Shown here piece by piece: positions 25,941 through 35,275 of a DNA stretch of 64,000 nt. The notes below the pieces were generated by a model that was not told where the DNA came from, did not search any database, and was given only the letters and a program-made list of their open reading frames with translations. Positions within the stretch are counted from its first letter, which is position 1, and each line of letters starts with the position of its first letter. The position numbers were made by a program, and so were the translations under genes. Origin of the DNA: Virgibacillus_P tibetensis (GTDB lineage Bacteria; Bacillota; Bacilli; Bacillales; Amphibacillaceae); assembly GCF_036026595.1 (NCBI RefSeq), contig NZ_JARZFX010000002.1, positions 558,001 to 622,000 of the forward strand. The letters run 5' to 3'.

Positions 25941-26891
25941 TTGAAAGCATATATTATGAAACGGCTATTGTCTATGATTCCAGTACTCCTCATCGTAGCG
26001 GTATTTGTATTTTTTCTTATTCATTTGATCCCTGGTGACCCTGCATCTGTGATATTGGGCCCTGATGCAACTCCAGCAGAAGTTGCACATTTACAAAATG
26101 AATTAGGGCTAAACCTTCCTATTTACGAACAATTCTTCCATTGGTTTACAGGTGTTATTCAAGGAGACTTAGGTACATCTGTTTATATGAACATGCCGGT
26201 GTTAAAAGCCTTTATCGAACATATTGGTCCAACACTCTCACTGGCTATTCTTGCACAGGGAATATCCATTTTAATAGCCATTCCAATAGGAGTAATCGCT
26301 GCAAGGAGAAGGGGAACAAATATTGATAGTGTGTTTATGATCCTTGCCATGCTAGGCATGTCAATCCCTAGTTTTCTACTAGCACTATTATTAATGTTGG
26401 TATTCGGTGTACATTTAAATTGGCTACCTGTTGCCGGCTATCAATCATTAAGTGCAGGATTATGGAACTTTGCTAAATATTTAATTTTACCAGCCATATC
26501 ACTGGGAGCAATTCAAGCTGCGGTAATTTCGAGAATGACTCGATCATCCATGATCGATATTCTTAGTATGAATTACATAAAAACCGCTAAGGCAAAAGGT
26601 GTTAAGCAAAGAGCAGTTATCTACAAACATGCCTTCAGAAATTCGCTTATCCCAATTTTAACCATTCTTGGAGAAACTTTTGGTTCGTTAATCACCGGTG
26701 CCGTAGTAACAGAAACAGTTTTTAATCTACCGGGTATAGGTCAATTAGTTATCAATGCTATTACACGTCGAGATTATGCCGTCATCCAAGGCACGATACT
26801 GCTAGTTGCAGCTACGTACCTCGTATTAAATCTAATTATAGACCTAATGTATGGTGTTGTTGATCCGAGGGTTCGATTAAATCGTAAATAG
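25941..26891 (+). CDS. Peptide ABC transporter permease (DppB-like)
   Basis: A 316-residue membrane protein with six segments. It has the DppB/OppB N-terminus (IPVLLIVAVFVFFLIHLIPGDPA), the LGLNLPIYEQFFHW region and the ATPase-contact loop FRNSLIPILTILGETFGSLITGAVV near 235-260. The start is a TTG preceded by GAGAGGGG. It lies 17 nt before the next permease gene (from that gene's preferred start). Confidence 0.92.
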   Translation: MKAYIMKRLLSMIPVLLIVAVFVFFLIHLIPGDPASVILGPDATPAEVAHLQNELGLNLPIYEQFFHWFTGVIQGDLGTSVYMNMPVLKAFIEHIGPTLSLAILAQGISILIAIPIGVIAARRRGTNIDSVFMILAMLGMSIPSFLLALLLMLVFGVHLNWLPVAGYQSLSAGLWNFAKYLILPAISLGAIQAAVISRMTRSSMIDILSMNYIKTAKAKGVKQRAVIYKHAFRNSLIPILTILGETFGSLITGAVVTETVFNLPGIGQLVINAITRRDYAVIQGTILLVAATYLVLNLIIDLMYGVVDPRVRLNRK

Positions 26892-26907
26892 ATTGGAGGG
26901 ATTGAGC

Positions 26908-27813
26908 TTGGAAGTAAAATCTAACATCACCATTAGTGATATATCTACATTAAAAAAAGACATAAAAAAAGAAAGGCGTCAATTGCTAGTGAAACGATTT
27001 CTTTCAAATAAATCAGTGGTAATGGGTAGTGTTACCCTTTTACTTTTAGGGTTATTTGCCCTTATTGCACCGTTAGTTAGTCAATTTTCACCACTGGAAT
27101 TGGATCCTGCAAATCGTTTGCTAAAACCTTCATCAGATCATTTATTTGGAACAGATAATTTTGGTAGAGATTTATTTAGTAGAGTTGCACACGGCGCACA
27201 AGTTTCGTTGGGCGTAGGTATTTCTGTTTCTATCCTGACAGGTATTATTGGTACGGTAGTTGGATTATATGCAGCATACTATTCTATTTTAGACCATATT
27301 CTTATGAGAATTAGTGATGCGCTAATGGCCTTTCCTGACATTCTTTTAGCTGTGGCTATTATGGCTGTTTTGGGTCCTCAACCAATGAATGTTGTTATTG
27401 CGGTAACCCTTGCTAAAATTCCAGTAGTAGCAAGAATTGTCCGATCTTCTGCTTTGGTTGTAAAAGAACAAACGTACATCGAAGCTTTAAAAGCGCAGGG
27501 TGCTGGTTCGTTGCGGATCATTTGGAAACATATCTTACCAAATACCGTATCTCCATTAATTGTGCAGATAAGCTATGTATTTGCAATTGCGATAATTCTT
27601 GAAGCTTCTCTTAGCTTTTTAGGCGCAGGTATCCCTGCACCTGATCCAAGTTGGGGGAATATTTTATATGATGGGAAGATAGTTATTTATAATGCTTGGT
27701 GGATGACTGTATTTCCAGGTGCTTTTATTATCTTTGCCGTTTTAGGATTAAATTTATTCGGTGATGGACTTCGTGACCTGTTAGATCCCCATTCAAATAA
27801 ATCGATCAAATAG
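26908..27813 (+). CDS. Peptide ABC transporter permease (DppC-like)
   Basis: A membrane protein of about 301 residues. It has the long N-terminal cytoplasmic segment typical of DppC, then six membrane segments, with LFGTDNFGRDLFSRVAHGAQ near 85-105, the EAA-loop region EALKAQGAGSLRIIWKHILPN near 190-212 and SFLGAGIPAPDPSWGN. The preferred start is the TTG at 26908, seven bases after GGAGGG; the upstream TTG at 26893 overlaps that site. It forms the membrane pore with the preceding permease. Confidence 0.92.
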   Translation: MEVKSNITISDISTLKKDIKKERRQLLVKRFLSNKSVVMGSVTLLLLGLFALIAPLVSQFSPLELDPANRLLKPSSDHLFGTDNFGRDLFSRVAHGAQVSLGVGISVSILTGIIGTVVGLYAAYYSILDHILMRISDALMAFPDILLAVAIMAVLGPQPMNVVIAVTLAKIPVVARIVRSSALVVKEQTYIEALKAQGAGSLRIIWKHILPNTVSPLIVQISYVFAIAIILEASLSFLGAGIPAPDPSWGNILYDGKIVIYNAWWMTVFPGAFIIFAVLGLNLFGDGLRDLLDPHSNKSIK

Positions 27814-27872
27814 GAAGTTGAAATTTTTGAAAACGACTAGAATACACTACATTTTACGAAGGGGGATTGATC

Positions 27873-28889
27873 ATGGAGGAGCATCCATTACTAGAAGTGA
27901 ATGAACTAAAAACCATTTTTTCCTCTGAAAAAGGAACCATTACAGCGGTAGATGGCGTAACATTTCATGTTAATTATGGTGAGACATTGGGGATTGTAGG
28001 AGAATCTGGATGTGGTAAAAGTGTAACCGCTGAATCAATTATGCGTTTATTAAATGAAAAAACGACAAAGTATGAAGGTGAAGTTATCTTCAAGGGTCAG
28101 GATTTACTTTCCCTTTCTGAAAATAAAATCCTAAACATTCGTGGCGATGAAATATCCATGATATTCCAGGATGCAATGACCTCTCTTAATCCAGTGTTTA
28201 CAATTGGAAACCAAATTGCAGAATCTATTATTATTCATCAGAAATCAAGTAAAAAAGAGGCTATGAAAAAAGCGGTCGAAATGTTAAAACTAACAGGAAT
28301 TCCTTCTCCTGAAGAAAGAGTGCATGACTATCCGCATGAACTATCTGGTGGAATGAGGCAGCGGGTTATGATTGCAATGGCTCTTTGTTGTCAACCAAGT
28401 CTACTCATTGCGGATGAACCAACTACCGCTTTAGATGTAACCATTCAAGCTCAGATATTAGAGGTTATCAATGATTTGAAGCAGGAACTGAATATGGGTG
28501 TCATCATGATTACACATGATTTAGGAGTTGTATCTGAAGTATGTACGCGAGTGGTTGTGATGTACTTGGGGCAAGTGATTGAGGAAGCTAATGTCGATAA
28601 TTTATTTGATAAACCTCTTCACCCTTATACAAAAGGATTACTAAAATCGATTCCCAAAATTAATGGGAAAAGAGATAAAAAGTTACATTCGATTGAAGGT
28701 ATCGTACCTTCTTTAGATAATATACCTAAGGGTTGTCGTTTTGCTCCAAGATGTCCTTTCGCTGATTCCAAATGTTTAAATGAAGTACCAATACTTGAAA
28801 GAGTTAATAACGGGCAAAAGGTACGGTGTTGGCATCATGAAAGAATAGAAAAACAGGGGGGGACAGTACATGTTAAAACAACAAGTTGA
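27873..28889 (+). CDS. Peptide ABC transporter ATPase (DppD-like)
   Basis: A protein of about 338 residues. Walker A is GESGCGKS near residue 42, the Q-loop is MIFQDAMTSLNPV, the ABC signature LSGGMRQR near 165, and Walker B LLIADEPTTALD. The C-terminal oligopeptide-transporter extension with the four-Cys pattern (GCRFAPRCPFADSKC) may hold an iron-sulphur cluster as in DppD/F. The ATG at 27873 has GGGGG seven bases upstream and is preferred over the TTG at 27867. It overlaps the next gene by 20 nt. Confidence 0.93.
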   Translation: MEEHPLLEVNELKTIFSSEKGTITAVDGVTFHVNYGETLGIVGESGCGKSVTAESIMRLLNEKTTKYEGEVIFKGQDLLSLSENKILNIRGDEISMIFQDAMTSLNPVFTIGNQIAESIIIHQKSSKKEAMKKAVEMLKLTGIPSPEERVHDYPHELSGGMRQRVMIAMALCCQPSLLIADEPTTALDVTIQAQILEVINDLKQELNMGVIMITHDLGVVSEVCTRVVVMYLGQVIEEANVDNLFDKPLHPYTKGLLKSIPKINGKRDKKLHSIEGIVPSLDNIPKGCRFAPRCPFADSKCLNEVPILERVNNGQKVRCWHHERIEKQGGTVHVKTTS

Positions 28890-29871
28890 AAAAGAAATAG
28901 TGAATCAATCCATGTCTCTTCTTCAAGTTAAAAATCTAAAAAAATATTTTCCAATTACTTCTCCATTTGGTCGTACAATAGGACAGGTTAAGGCTGTTGA
29001 AAATATCGAATTTAATTTGCATGAAAGAAGGACCCTTGGGCTAGTTGGGGAGTCTGGGTGTGGAAAGAGTACGACAGGTAGAGCCATTTTACGGTTAACC
29101 GAACCAACGAATGGGTCTGTTATATATAAAGGAGGAGATGTAGCTAAACTAAAGAAGAGGGAATTCAAGAAAGTAAGAAAAGAAATGCAAATGGTTTTTC
29201 AGGATCCACACTCCTCTTTAAACCCTAAAAAACGTATTGGGGAAATGATTGAAGAACCTATGGTGATTCATCATATTGGTAACAAAAAGGAAAGAATGGA
29301 AAGAGCAATGGACCTGTTAAGAAGAACAGGGATCAGAGAGGATCAATATTTTAGATTTCCGCATGAATTTTCTGGAGGTCAAAGACAAAGAATTGGGATA
29401 GCAAGAGCCTTAGCCGTAGATCCTACCTTGGTTGTTCTTGATGAACCGGTATCTGCTCTTGATGTGTCTATTCAATCTCAAGTCATTAATTTATTGGAAG
29501 AAATTCAAGATGAATTTAAATTAGCCTATCTTTTTATCTCTCATGATTTAAGCGTTGTACGGCATATAGCCGATGAAATAGGTGTCATGTATTTAGGGCA
29601 TATGGTGGAGAAGACTTCAACAGACGAATTATTTTCTGAACCACTTCATCCTTATACGAAGGCATTATTATCTTCCATACCGGTTCCAGATAGAAAGATT
29701 AAGAGAGAACGCATCATTCTTAAAGGAGATGTTCCCTCACCAATTAATCCGCCAACAGGATGTGTATTTCATACAAGATGTCCTTATGTGATGGATCGGT
29801 GTATTGTAGAAAAACCCGTATTACATGAAAGGTATTCAGGACATGAAGTAGCCTGCCATCTTTATGATTAA
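28870..29871 (+). CDS. Peptide ABC transporter ATPase (DppF-like)
   Basis: A 333-residue ATPase with Walker A GESGCGKSTTGRA, Q-loop MVFQDPHSSLNPK, signature FSGGQRQRIGIARALA and Walker B LVVLDEPVSALD. The C-terminus has the GCVFHTRCPYVMDRC Cys pattern. It pairs with the preceding ATPase as a heterodimer. A GGGGGGG run a few bases before the ATG serves as ribosome-binding site inside the end of the upstream gene. Confidence 0.93.
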   Translation: MLKQQVEKEIVNQSMSLLQVKNLKKYFPITSPFGRTIGQVKAVENIEFNLHERRTLGLVGESGCGKSTTGRAILRLTEPTNGSVIYKGGDVAKLKKREFKKVRKEMQMVFQDPHSSLNPKKRIGEMIEEPMVIHHIGNKKERMERAMDLLRRTGIREDQYFRFPHEFSGGQRQRIGIARALAVDPTLVVLDEPVSALDVSIQSQVINLLEEIQDEFKLAYLFISHDLSVVRHIADEIGVMYLGHMVEKTSTDELFSEPLHPYTKALLSSIPVPDRKIKRERIILKGDVPSPINPPTGCVFHTRCPYVMDRCIVEKPVLHERYSGHEVACHLYD

Positions 29872-29985
29872 TAGATAAAAAGGATAGATAGAAGAATAAA
29901 AACCTGCTATTAATATGAATACAATTCATTGAATATTATTTATATTGATAACTATAGGATTTTAAAAGTAGGAAGGATGGAAGAC

Positions 29986-31110
29986 ATGAATATTAATAAT
30001 GTCGTTTTAAGAAGAATGCAGTTGGAATTAAAATCGCCTTTTCAGACAAGTTTTGGGACACAACAGGAAAGGGAGTTTTTCATTGTAGAAGTACATGGTG
30101 ATGAGCATGTTGGATATGGAGAATGTGTCGTTAATTCAAGACCCCTTTATAATGAAGAGACAGTTAAAACAGCATGGCATATAGTGGAGGATTTCTTAAT
30201 CCCTGCAATTTATGACAAAGGAGAAATTAAGCATCCTGATGAAGTAAGTGAAATTTTTAAACCTATTAGAAGAAATAACATGGCTAAATCCTCCATTGAA
30301 GGAGCTATTTGGGACCTATATGCAAAAGAAAATAACATTCCATTAGCCAAGGCACTAGATGGAACGAAAACGCAAATAGATGTTGGCGTTAGTATTGGTA
30401 TTCAAGAATCTCTCAATGATTTAATAGATGTGGTAGAAGGATTCGTTCAGGAAGGGTACAAACGAATGAAAATAAAAATAAAACCAGGAAAAGATGTTTA
30501 CATGTTAGCAGGAGTTAGAAAAAAATTCCCTAATATTGAGATCATGGCGGATGGTAATTCGGCTTATACACTACAAGATATAGATATATTTAAGAAATTA
30601 GACGAGTTAAACCTAATGATGATTGAGCAACCGTTGGCACATGATGATATTATCGACCATGCTAAATTACAACCAGAAATAAGTACTCCAATTTGTTTGG
30701 ATGAAAGTATCCATTCCTTAGAGGATGCAAAAAACGCTATTGAATTGGGTAGCTGTAAAATAATCAATATTAAAATTGGAAGAGTTGGTGGATTAACCGA
30801 GGCCAAGAAAGTTCATGATTATTGTGCAGAAAAGGGAATTCCAGTTTGGTGTGGTGGCATGCTTGAATCAGGTATTGGCAGAGCACATAACATTGCTATT
30901 ACGAGTCTCACTAATTTCACGCTACCTGGAGATACAGCTGGTTCTTCTAGGTATTGGCATGAAGACATCATTTCTCCCGAGGTAGTGGTTAACAATGGAA
31001 TAATCACGATTCCAGAGTCTCCTGGTATCGGCTACGAACCTGTTGAATCTTTAATGGATAAATATACATTAGAGAGAAAAGAATTCTTAAGAAATGAAGT
31101 GGAAATTTAA
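29986..31110 (+). CDS. N-acylamino-acid racemase / dipeptide epimerase-like enolase-superfamily enzyme (MenC-like)
   Basis: A protein of about 374 residues of the muconate-lactonizing subgroup. The N-terminal capping domain has SPFQTSFGTQQEREFFIVEV. The barrel carries the KxK pair in YKRMKIKIKPG, metal ligands Asp in IMADGNSAY, Glu in MMIEQPL and Asp in ICLDESI, and the opposite Lys in CKIINIKIGRVGG. This layout belongs to the OSBS/N-succinylamino-acid racemase family. The ATG at 29986 with AGGAAGG 9 nt upstream is favoured; the frame upstream lacks similarity. With a peptide ABC transporter and an M20 deacylase nearby, racemisation of N-acyl amino acids is more likely than menaquinone synthesis, by inference. 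A decayed partial copy lies at 53.9 kb. Confidence 0.88.
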   Translation: MNINNVVLRRMQLELKSPFQTSFGTQQEREFFIVEVHGDEHVGYGECVVNSRPLYNEETVKTAWHIVEDFLIPAIYDKGEIKHPDEVSEIFKPIRRNNMAKSSIEGAIWDLYAKENNIPLAKALDGTKTQIDVGVSIGIQESLNDLIDVVEGFVQEGYKRMKIKIKPGKDVYMLAGVRKKFPNIEIMADGNSAYTLQDIDIFKKLDELNLMMIEQPLAHDDIIDHAKLQPEISTPICLDESIHSLEDAKNAIELGSCKIINIKIGRVGGLTEAKKVHDYCAEKGIPVWCGGMLESGIGRAHNIAITSLTNFTLPGDTAGSSRYWHEDIISPEVVVNNGIITIPESPGIGYEPVESLMDKYTLERKEFLRNEVEI

Positions 31111-31340
31111 CGTAGATTTATACTTCCGTTTAAGAAATATTGAAGAAAAAGCAACTTGCACATCATTTCTGGTTCTTTTACCGGTCGTCCAAATTGTTTG
31201 CAGTAGCTATCCTCTAGTAATATATTAATAAAGCTGAAATCTACTACGGCAGAAATTTTTTTAAGCAAATGATTTTCTGGAATTTTATCGTATAATACGG
31301 AGTGAAAGCTTGATTGCTTAGGGTCAAGTCGAAGCATGAA
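31111..31340 (-). pseudogene. IS1182-like transposase, N-terminal fragment
   Basis: The minus-strand frame from the ATG near 31337 reads MLRLDPKQSSFHSVLYDKIP, then LLKKISAVVDFSFINILLED and FGRPVKEPEMMCKLLFLQY, the usual N-terminal domain (DUF772-like) of IS1182/IS5-type transposases. It then runs into the end of the racemase gene and stops, so the catalytic part is gone. The fragment probably came from an insertion that was later deleted. Confidence 0.75.
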
Positions 31341-31342
31341 AA

Positions 31343-31394
31343 ACCCCCTAATGGTGTGTGGTGTACCAATCATACCATTAGGGGGTCTTTTTTT
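31343..31394 (+). terminator. Strong hairpin terminator after the racemase gene
   Basis: Perfect 13-bp arms ACCCCCTAATGGT (31343-31355) and ACCATTAGGGGGT (31374-31386) followed by CTTTTTTTG. It may end the plus-strand ABC transporter-racemase operon, although it lies beyond the transposase fragment and may originally have been the shielded end of that IS element. Confidence 0.75.
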
Positions 31395-31530
31395 GTGGTT
31401 GAATCCCATATTTTTTTGAGCCTGAGGTTCACTCCATTAAGACTTTTTCACTGGTCTCGAACCTTCCCCATGCTTCTTAACAGCCTCAATTTTTCTCTAG
31501 AACAACCGAGTCTTTTCAATCATACTAGTC

Positions 31531-32358
31531 TTATCTGTCCGTTAATAAATTATAAATAATCGGCTTACGATCGCGTAAATAAGAGATTTCCGTACGATAT
31601 TTCGCGATATCACCAAGATCAATTTCTACCACTTCTACCACTTCTTGATCACTTGGCAATTCTTTTATAATCTTTCCTCGTGGATTACAAACTTTACTTT
31701 TGCCAAATAAATGTAAATCATGCTTTTTATTAACCGCATTAACACCAACAGTAAAGAATAAATTCTCCAATGCACGCTGTGGTAAATTCAAATCCCACAT
31801 ATCCTCATCTTCAATTCTCCATGCTGATGGAACAAACACAATATCTGCTCCTTGCAAGCACAGACTTCGCGATACTTCGGGAAAACCAGCATCATAACAA
31901 ATCGCAATACCGATATTTCCATGTTCTGTTTTAAAAACCGGAAATTCAGACCCTTCCTTAAAATAGAATCTTTCTAAGGCCCATAAATGTGTTTTTGCCA
32001 TGCTTCCCATCAAACTTCCATCTTTATCGAACACGAGTGCGGAGTTGTATGCTACTCCATTTAACTCTCTTTCTTCCACGATTGGTGCAATAATATATAC
32101 ACCATATTTTCTAGCGGCTCCACTTAATGTTTCTACTGTTTCATCAAAATATTTCATGCCGAGTTCATTTGTCTTTTCTTTTAAATATGCTAAATGATAT
32201 CCAGTAGAAAATAACTCAGGGAAACAAACAATATTACTTCCTTTTTCCACAGCTTCTTTGATCATTTTTACCGCTTTTTCCAGATTCGCTTCTACATCTC
32301 CAAGATGGGATTCCATCTGAATAATTCCAATCGATACTTTTTTTGACAATACCTTCAC
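31531..32358 (-). CDS. Carbon-nitrogen hydrolase (nitrilase superfamily), second copy type
   Basis: A 275-residue enzyme with the full triad: Glu48 in VCFPELFSTGY, Lys122 in AKTHLWALER and Cys154 in IAICYDAGFPE. Compared with the enzyme at 1.9 kb it differs strongly in sequence, so it is a separate subfamily rather than a recent duplicate; carbamoyl-putrescine- or aliphatic-amidase-like activity is possible. It follows a transporter-like remnant by 15 nt on the same strand, which suggests that an uptake gene for its substrate was once present. Confidence 0.87.
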   Translation of the reverse strand: MKVLSKKVSIGIIQMESHLGDVEANLEKAVKMIKEAVEKGSNIVCFPELFSTGYHLAYLKEKTNELGMKYFDETVETLSGAARKYGVYIIAPIVEERELNGVAYNSALVFDKDGSLMGSMAKTHLWALERFYFKEGSEFPVFKTEHGNIGIAICYDAGFPEVSRSLCLQGADIVFVPSAWRIEDEDMWDLNLPQRALENLFFTVGVNAVNKKHDLHLFGKSKVCNPRGKIIKELPSDQEVVEVVEIDLGDIAKYRTEISYLRDRKPIIYNLLTDR

Positions 32359-32373
32359 TCCATTTCCACTATC

Positions 32374-32565
32374 CTATGCAACATTTTTTTCTATTTTAGA
32401 GCCAGCTGTTTTTTCAAATATCAAGTATAACAATCCAACTACAATAATAGAGTTAATCGGTGGAATACCAAAACCAATTTGAGTTGAATAATATGAGGCG
32501 GCATTCCCACAACGTGTACCTGTTAATCCAATATAGGTATCACAGTAGTCATCGCCTTGCTCCAC
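32374..32565 (-). pseudogene. C-terminal remnant of a membrane transporter
   Basis: The last codons read ASYYSTQIGFGIPPINSIIVV then GLLYLIFEKTAG and stop just before the nitrilase gene. The G-I-P-P-(I/V)-N-(S/G)-I pattern followed by a hydrophobic end resembles nucleobase/allantoin (NCS1-type) permeases, but only one segment remains, so the family call is weak. The upstream part is missing. Confidence 0.35.
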
Positions 32566-33088
32566 TCATACAATTTTTCATTTATATATAAGATAAGTTA
32601 CTTCTATGGATAAGTCAAGAACATATGATCTGCTGAATATTACATAAAATGAAGATTTTATACGGTAAATCTCTTGAAAATTCAATTCTTCCTCCTCTTT
32701 TCCACAACGGCCCCATTCTTTAAACAAAAGAATACGAAACAAAACATAACAGAGAACCAACCAATACCTGGAGACGCAATTTGCTTCTACCAGGAAAACT
32801 CACTTAACTGGTAATATCTGAAACTCCTCTTCCATCCACTTCCTTAATTCAAACTCACTTTTTTTCTTAACTTTATCAAATCCTCATTTCTCCAAATTTT
32901 CAACTCCCATATACAGCGTTGAAGCCGGATTTGGGCATTTCTAAGCGCATGTGAACAATATATCTCTGAATGTTAACGCTTACCTTCACTATTTCGGCTA
33001 TATACACCCAACATGGCTTCAAACCCTTGAAGTATGAATCATACGTGTTACGCTAATTAACGGTTAAGAAATCGTAAATAGGAGCGTA
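32566..33088. other. Spacer before proC
   Basis: I see no gene. The last 100 bases probably hold the proC promoter. I looked for a T-box leader, which controls proline genes in some Bacillaceae, and did not find its conserved TGGNACCGCG element. The stretch near 32990-33020 resembles part of 49116-49150. Confidence 0.4.
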
Positions 33089-33937
33089 TTGAATTTGAAT
33101 AATAAACGAATCGCATTTTTAGGTGCAGGTAATATGGCAGAAGCAATTATCTCAGGATTTATACAATCAGGAAAATTGGCTGCAGAGAAACTCATCGTTA
33201 CAAACCGGAACAACCATGAGCGTTTGGACGAATTAAAAAAGAAATACGGCATTGAAGCCGTAACAAAAGATCAGTTGGACTATACAACGATAGATATTTT
33301 TATTTTGGCAATGAAGCCGAAAGATATAGACAGTGTATTGGACGATTTACGTGACAAGATCACCGCAGATCAATTACTCATTTCTGTGTTGGCTGGCATC
33401 TCTACTACGTATATGGAAGAAAAGTTAAACGATCGTCAGCAGGTCATCCGTGTGATGCCGAATACTTCCAGCATGATTCAGGAATCAGCAACTGCAGTAT
33501 CTCCTGGTAAATATGTCGATATGCAAAAGGTCATGCTAGCGAAGGATTTGATGAAATGTATTGGGGAAGCGTATATTCTCGATGAGGATAAGATGGATAT
33601 TTACACCGGGATCGCAGGAAGTGGACCAGCTTACTTTTACAACTTGATGGAACATGTGGAAGAAGTCGGTTATCAGGCAGGGCTTGATCGCGAACTCGTA
33701 CGGGAAATCGGAGCACAAACGCTTTACGGTGCTGCAAAAATGATTATGGAACAAGAAGAAACACCAAGAGAGCTTAGAGAAAACATTACATCACCAAATG
33801 GCACAACAGCAGCCGGTCTGGATGCATTGAATGAGCATGGTGGCGGAATGGCGATTATCGAAGCAGTAAAATGTGCAGCTGCCCGCTCAAAAGCATTAAG
33901 CAAAAAACCAGAAAAAATATTAGCCCTGCAAAAATAA
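33089..33937 (+). CDS. proC: Pyrroline-5-carboxylate reductase
   Basis: A 282-residue NADPH-dependent enzyme for the last step of proline synthesis. The Rossmann motif is IAFLGAGNMAEAIISGFI; other signatures are VIRVMPNTSSMIQESATA and the family motif near the C-terminus ENITSPNGTTAAGLDALNEHG. The start is a TTG at 33089 or the in-frame TTG at 33095; GGAG stands upstream of both, and the second gives the better spacing. It is followed after 185 nt by proB and proA. Proline is a usual osmolyte in halotolerant Bacillaceae, which suits this set. Confidence 0.95.
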   Translation: MNLNNKRIAFLGAGNMAEAIISGFIQSGKLAAEKLIVTNRNNHERLDELKKKYGIEAVTKDQLDYTTIDIFILAMKPKDIDSVLDDLRDKITADQLLISVLAGISTTYMEEKLNDRQQVIRVMPNTSSMIQESATAVSPGKYVDMQKVMLAKDLMKCIGEAYILDEDKMDIYTGIAGSGPAYFYNLMEHVEEVGYQAGLDRELVREIGAQTLYGAAKMIMEQEETPRELRENITSPNGTTAAGLDALNEHGGGMAIIEAVKCAAARSKALSKKPEKILALQK

Positions 33938-34122
33938 TGTAAATCTAACGTTAAGTGGACGTTTCTTTCCCACCGCTTAGTGTTAGTTGAACGAATCGGA
34001 TATTTACTGCATATTCTCCACCTACGCTTGAATTTTTGAGGTGGGGTGTACTGCCAGTTACATGAACCCAGTACTAAAACGCAGTTAACAAGATGGAATG
34101 AAAATATAATAGGAGTGATGGA

Positions 34123-35256
34123 GTGACACCTGGTACAGACACGAAACGTATCGTAATCAAAATTGGAAGTAGTTCATTGACAAGTATGAACGGAGAAGTA
34201 AGCCGCAGAAAGCTGGAAAAATTAGTCGAGGAAGTTGTTCGATTAAAGGATGATGGCCACGAAGTATTGCTTGTTTCTTCTGGAGCAGTAGCAGCTGGAT
34301 ATCGTAAGCTAGGCTGCCTTACCCGCCCGGATTCTTTATCAGAAAGACAAGCTGCCGCATCCATTGGACAAGGGGTATTAATCGAAACGTATTCGGATCT
34401 CTTTATTTCCCACGGCTATGTGGCTTCACAAATTTTAATCACCCGCAGTGATTTCTCTGATGAGAACCGCTATAACAATGCAAGAAACACGATAAATGTT
34501 TTACTGGAACGTGGCATCGTTCCAATCGTAAATGAAAATGACACGATTACGATGGATTTCCTAAAGTTCGGTGACAATGATACACTTTCAGCAAAAGTAG
34601 CTGGTCTAGTTGATGCGGATCAATTAATCATCCTTTCTGATATTGACGGACTGTATGATAGTGATCCACGTAAAAATGAAGACGCAAAGCTTCTTACTAA
34701 AGTAAATGAAATCACCCCTGAGATTGAAGCAGCGGCTGGTGAACCTGGTAGCGCCGTCGGTACAGGTGGAATGAAGTCAAAAATCGAAGCCGTTAAGATC
34801 GCGATGGCATCCGGTATTTCTTCCTTTTTAGGAAAATCCAGTACCAACAGCATCGTCTATGATGCTGTTTATAATAATGCAGTCGGCACATACTTTGAAC
34901 CACAAGAAGACATGGAAGAACTCAATCAAAAAAAGCAGTGGATTGCGTTTAACTCCGGACCAGAAGGCGAAGTTACCATTAAGCCATCTGCCAAAGAAGC
35001 AATTCTTGAAAACCATACCAGCCTGGAACCGTCAGCTGTCTACAGTGTCAAAGGTCGGTTTAAAAAAGGCGCAGTTGTGAAGATATTTGATGGAACTGGC
35101 GAGGAAATTGGTCTTGGTGTGGTGAATTACTCATCCAAAGCACTGGATCAATTAATAAATAAGATTGACGTCGATTTGGAAAAATACGAAAAAGCAGCCA
35201 TTGAAAGTGAACAGCTCGTTTGTCACCTGGATACATCCGTGCTCACAACTGTATAA
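34123..35256 (+). CDS. proB: Glutamate 5-kinase
   Basis: A 377-residue kinase that phosphorylates glutamate in the first step of proline synthesis. The amino-acid kinase domain spans about 1-260 (RIVIKIGSSSLT, VSSGAVAAGYRKLG, NENDTITMDFLKFGDND, GTGGMKSKIEA) and a C-terminal PUA domain about 280-365. The start is GTG with GGAG 7 nt upstream. The stop is 20 nt before proA, so the two form an operon and the enzymes probably work as a complex. Confidence 0.96.
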   Translation: MTPGTDTKRIVIKIGSSSLTSMNGEVSRRKLEKLVEEVVRLKDDGHEVLLVSSGAVAAGYRKLGCLTRPDSLSERQAAASIGQGVLIETYSDLFISHGYVASQILITRSDFSDENRYNNARNTINVLLERGIVPIVNENDTITMDFLKFGDNDTLSAKVAGLVDADQLIILSDIDGLYDSDPRKNEDAKLLTKVNEITPEIEAAAGEPGSAVGTGGMKSKIEAVKIAMASGISSFLGKSSTNSIVYDAVYNNAVGTYFEPQEDMEELNQKKQWIAFNSGPEGEVTIKPSAKEAILENHTSLEPSAVYSVKGRFKKGAVVKIFDGTGEEIGLGVVNYSSKALDQLINKIDVDLEKYEKAAIESEQLVCHLDTSVLTTV

Positions 35257-35275
35257 ACATTTTAGGAGGAATATA

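Noticed and set aside
29929..29985. Upstream extension of the racemase frame by 19 codons
   Set aside because: There is no ribosome-binding site before 29929 and these residues do not fit the family N-terminus; AGGAAGG supports the ATG at 29986.
32760..33088. Possible T-box leader before proC
   Set aside because: No TGGNACCGCG-type element or specifier stem could be found.
35165..35275. Upstream extension of proA inside proB
   Set aside because: The frame is open by chance; AGGAGG and family similarity place the start at 35276.
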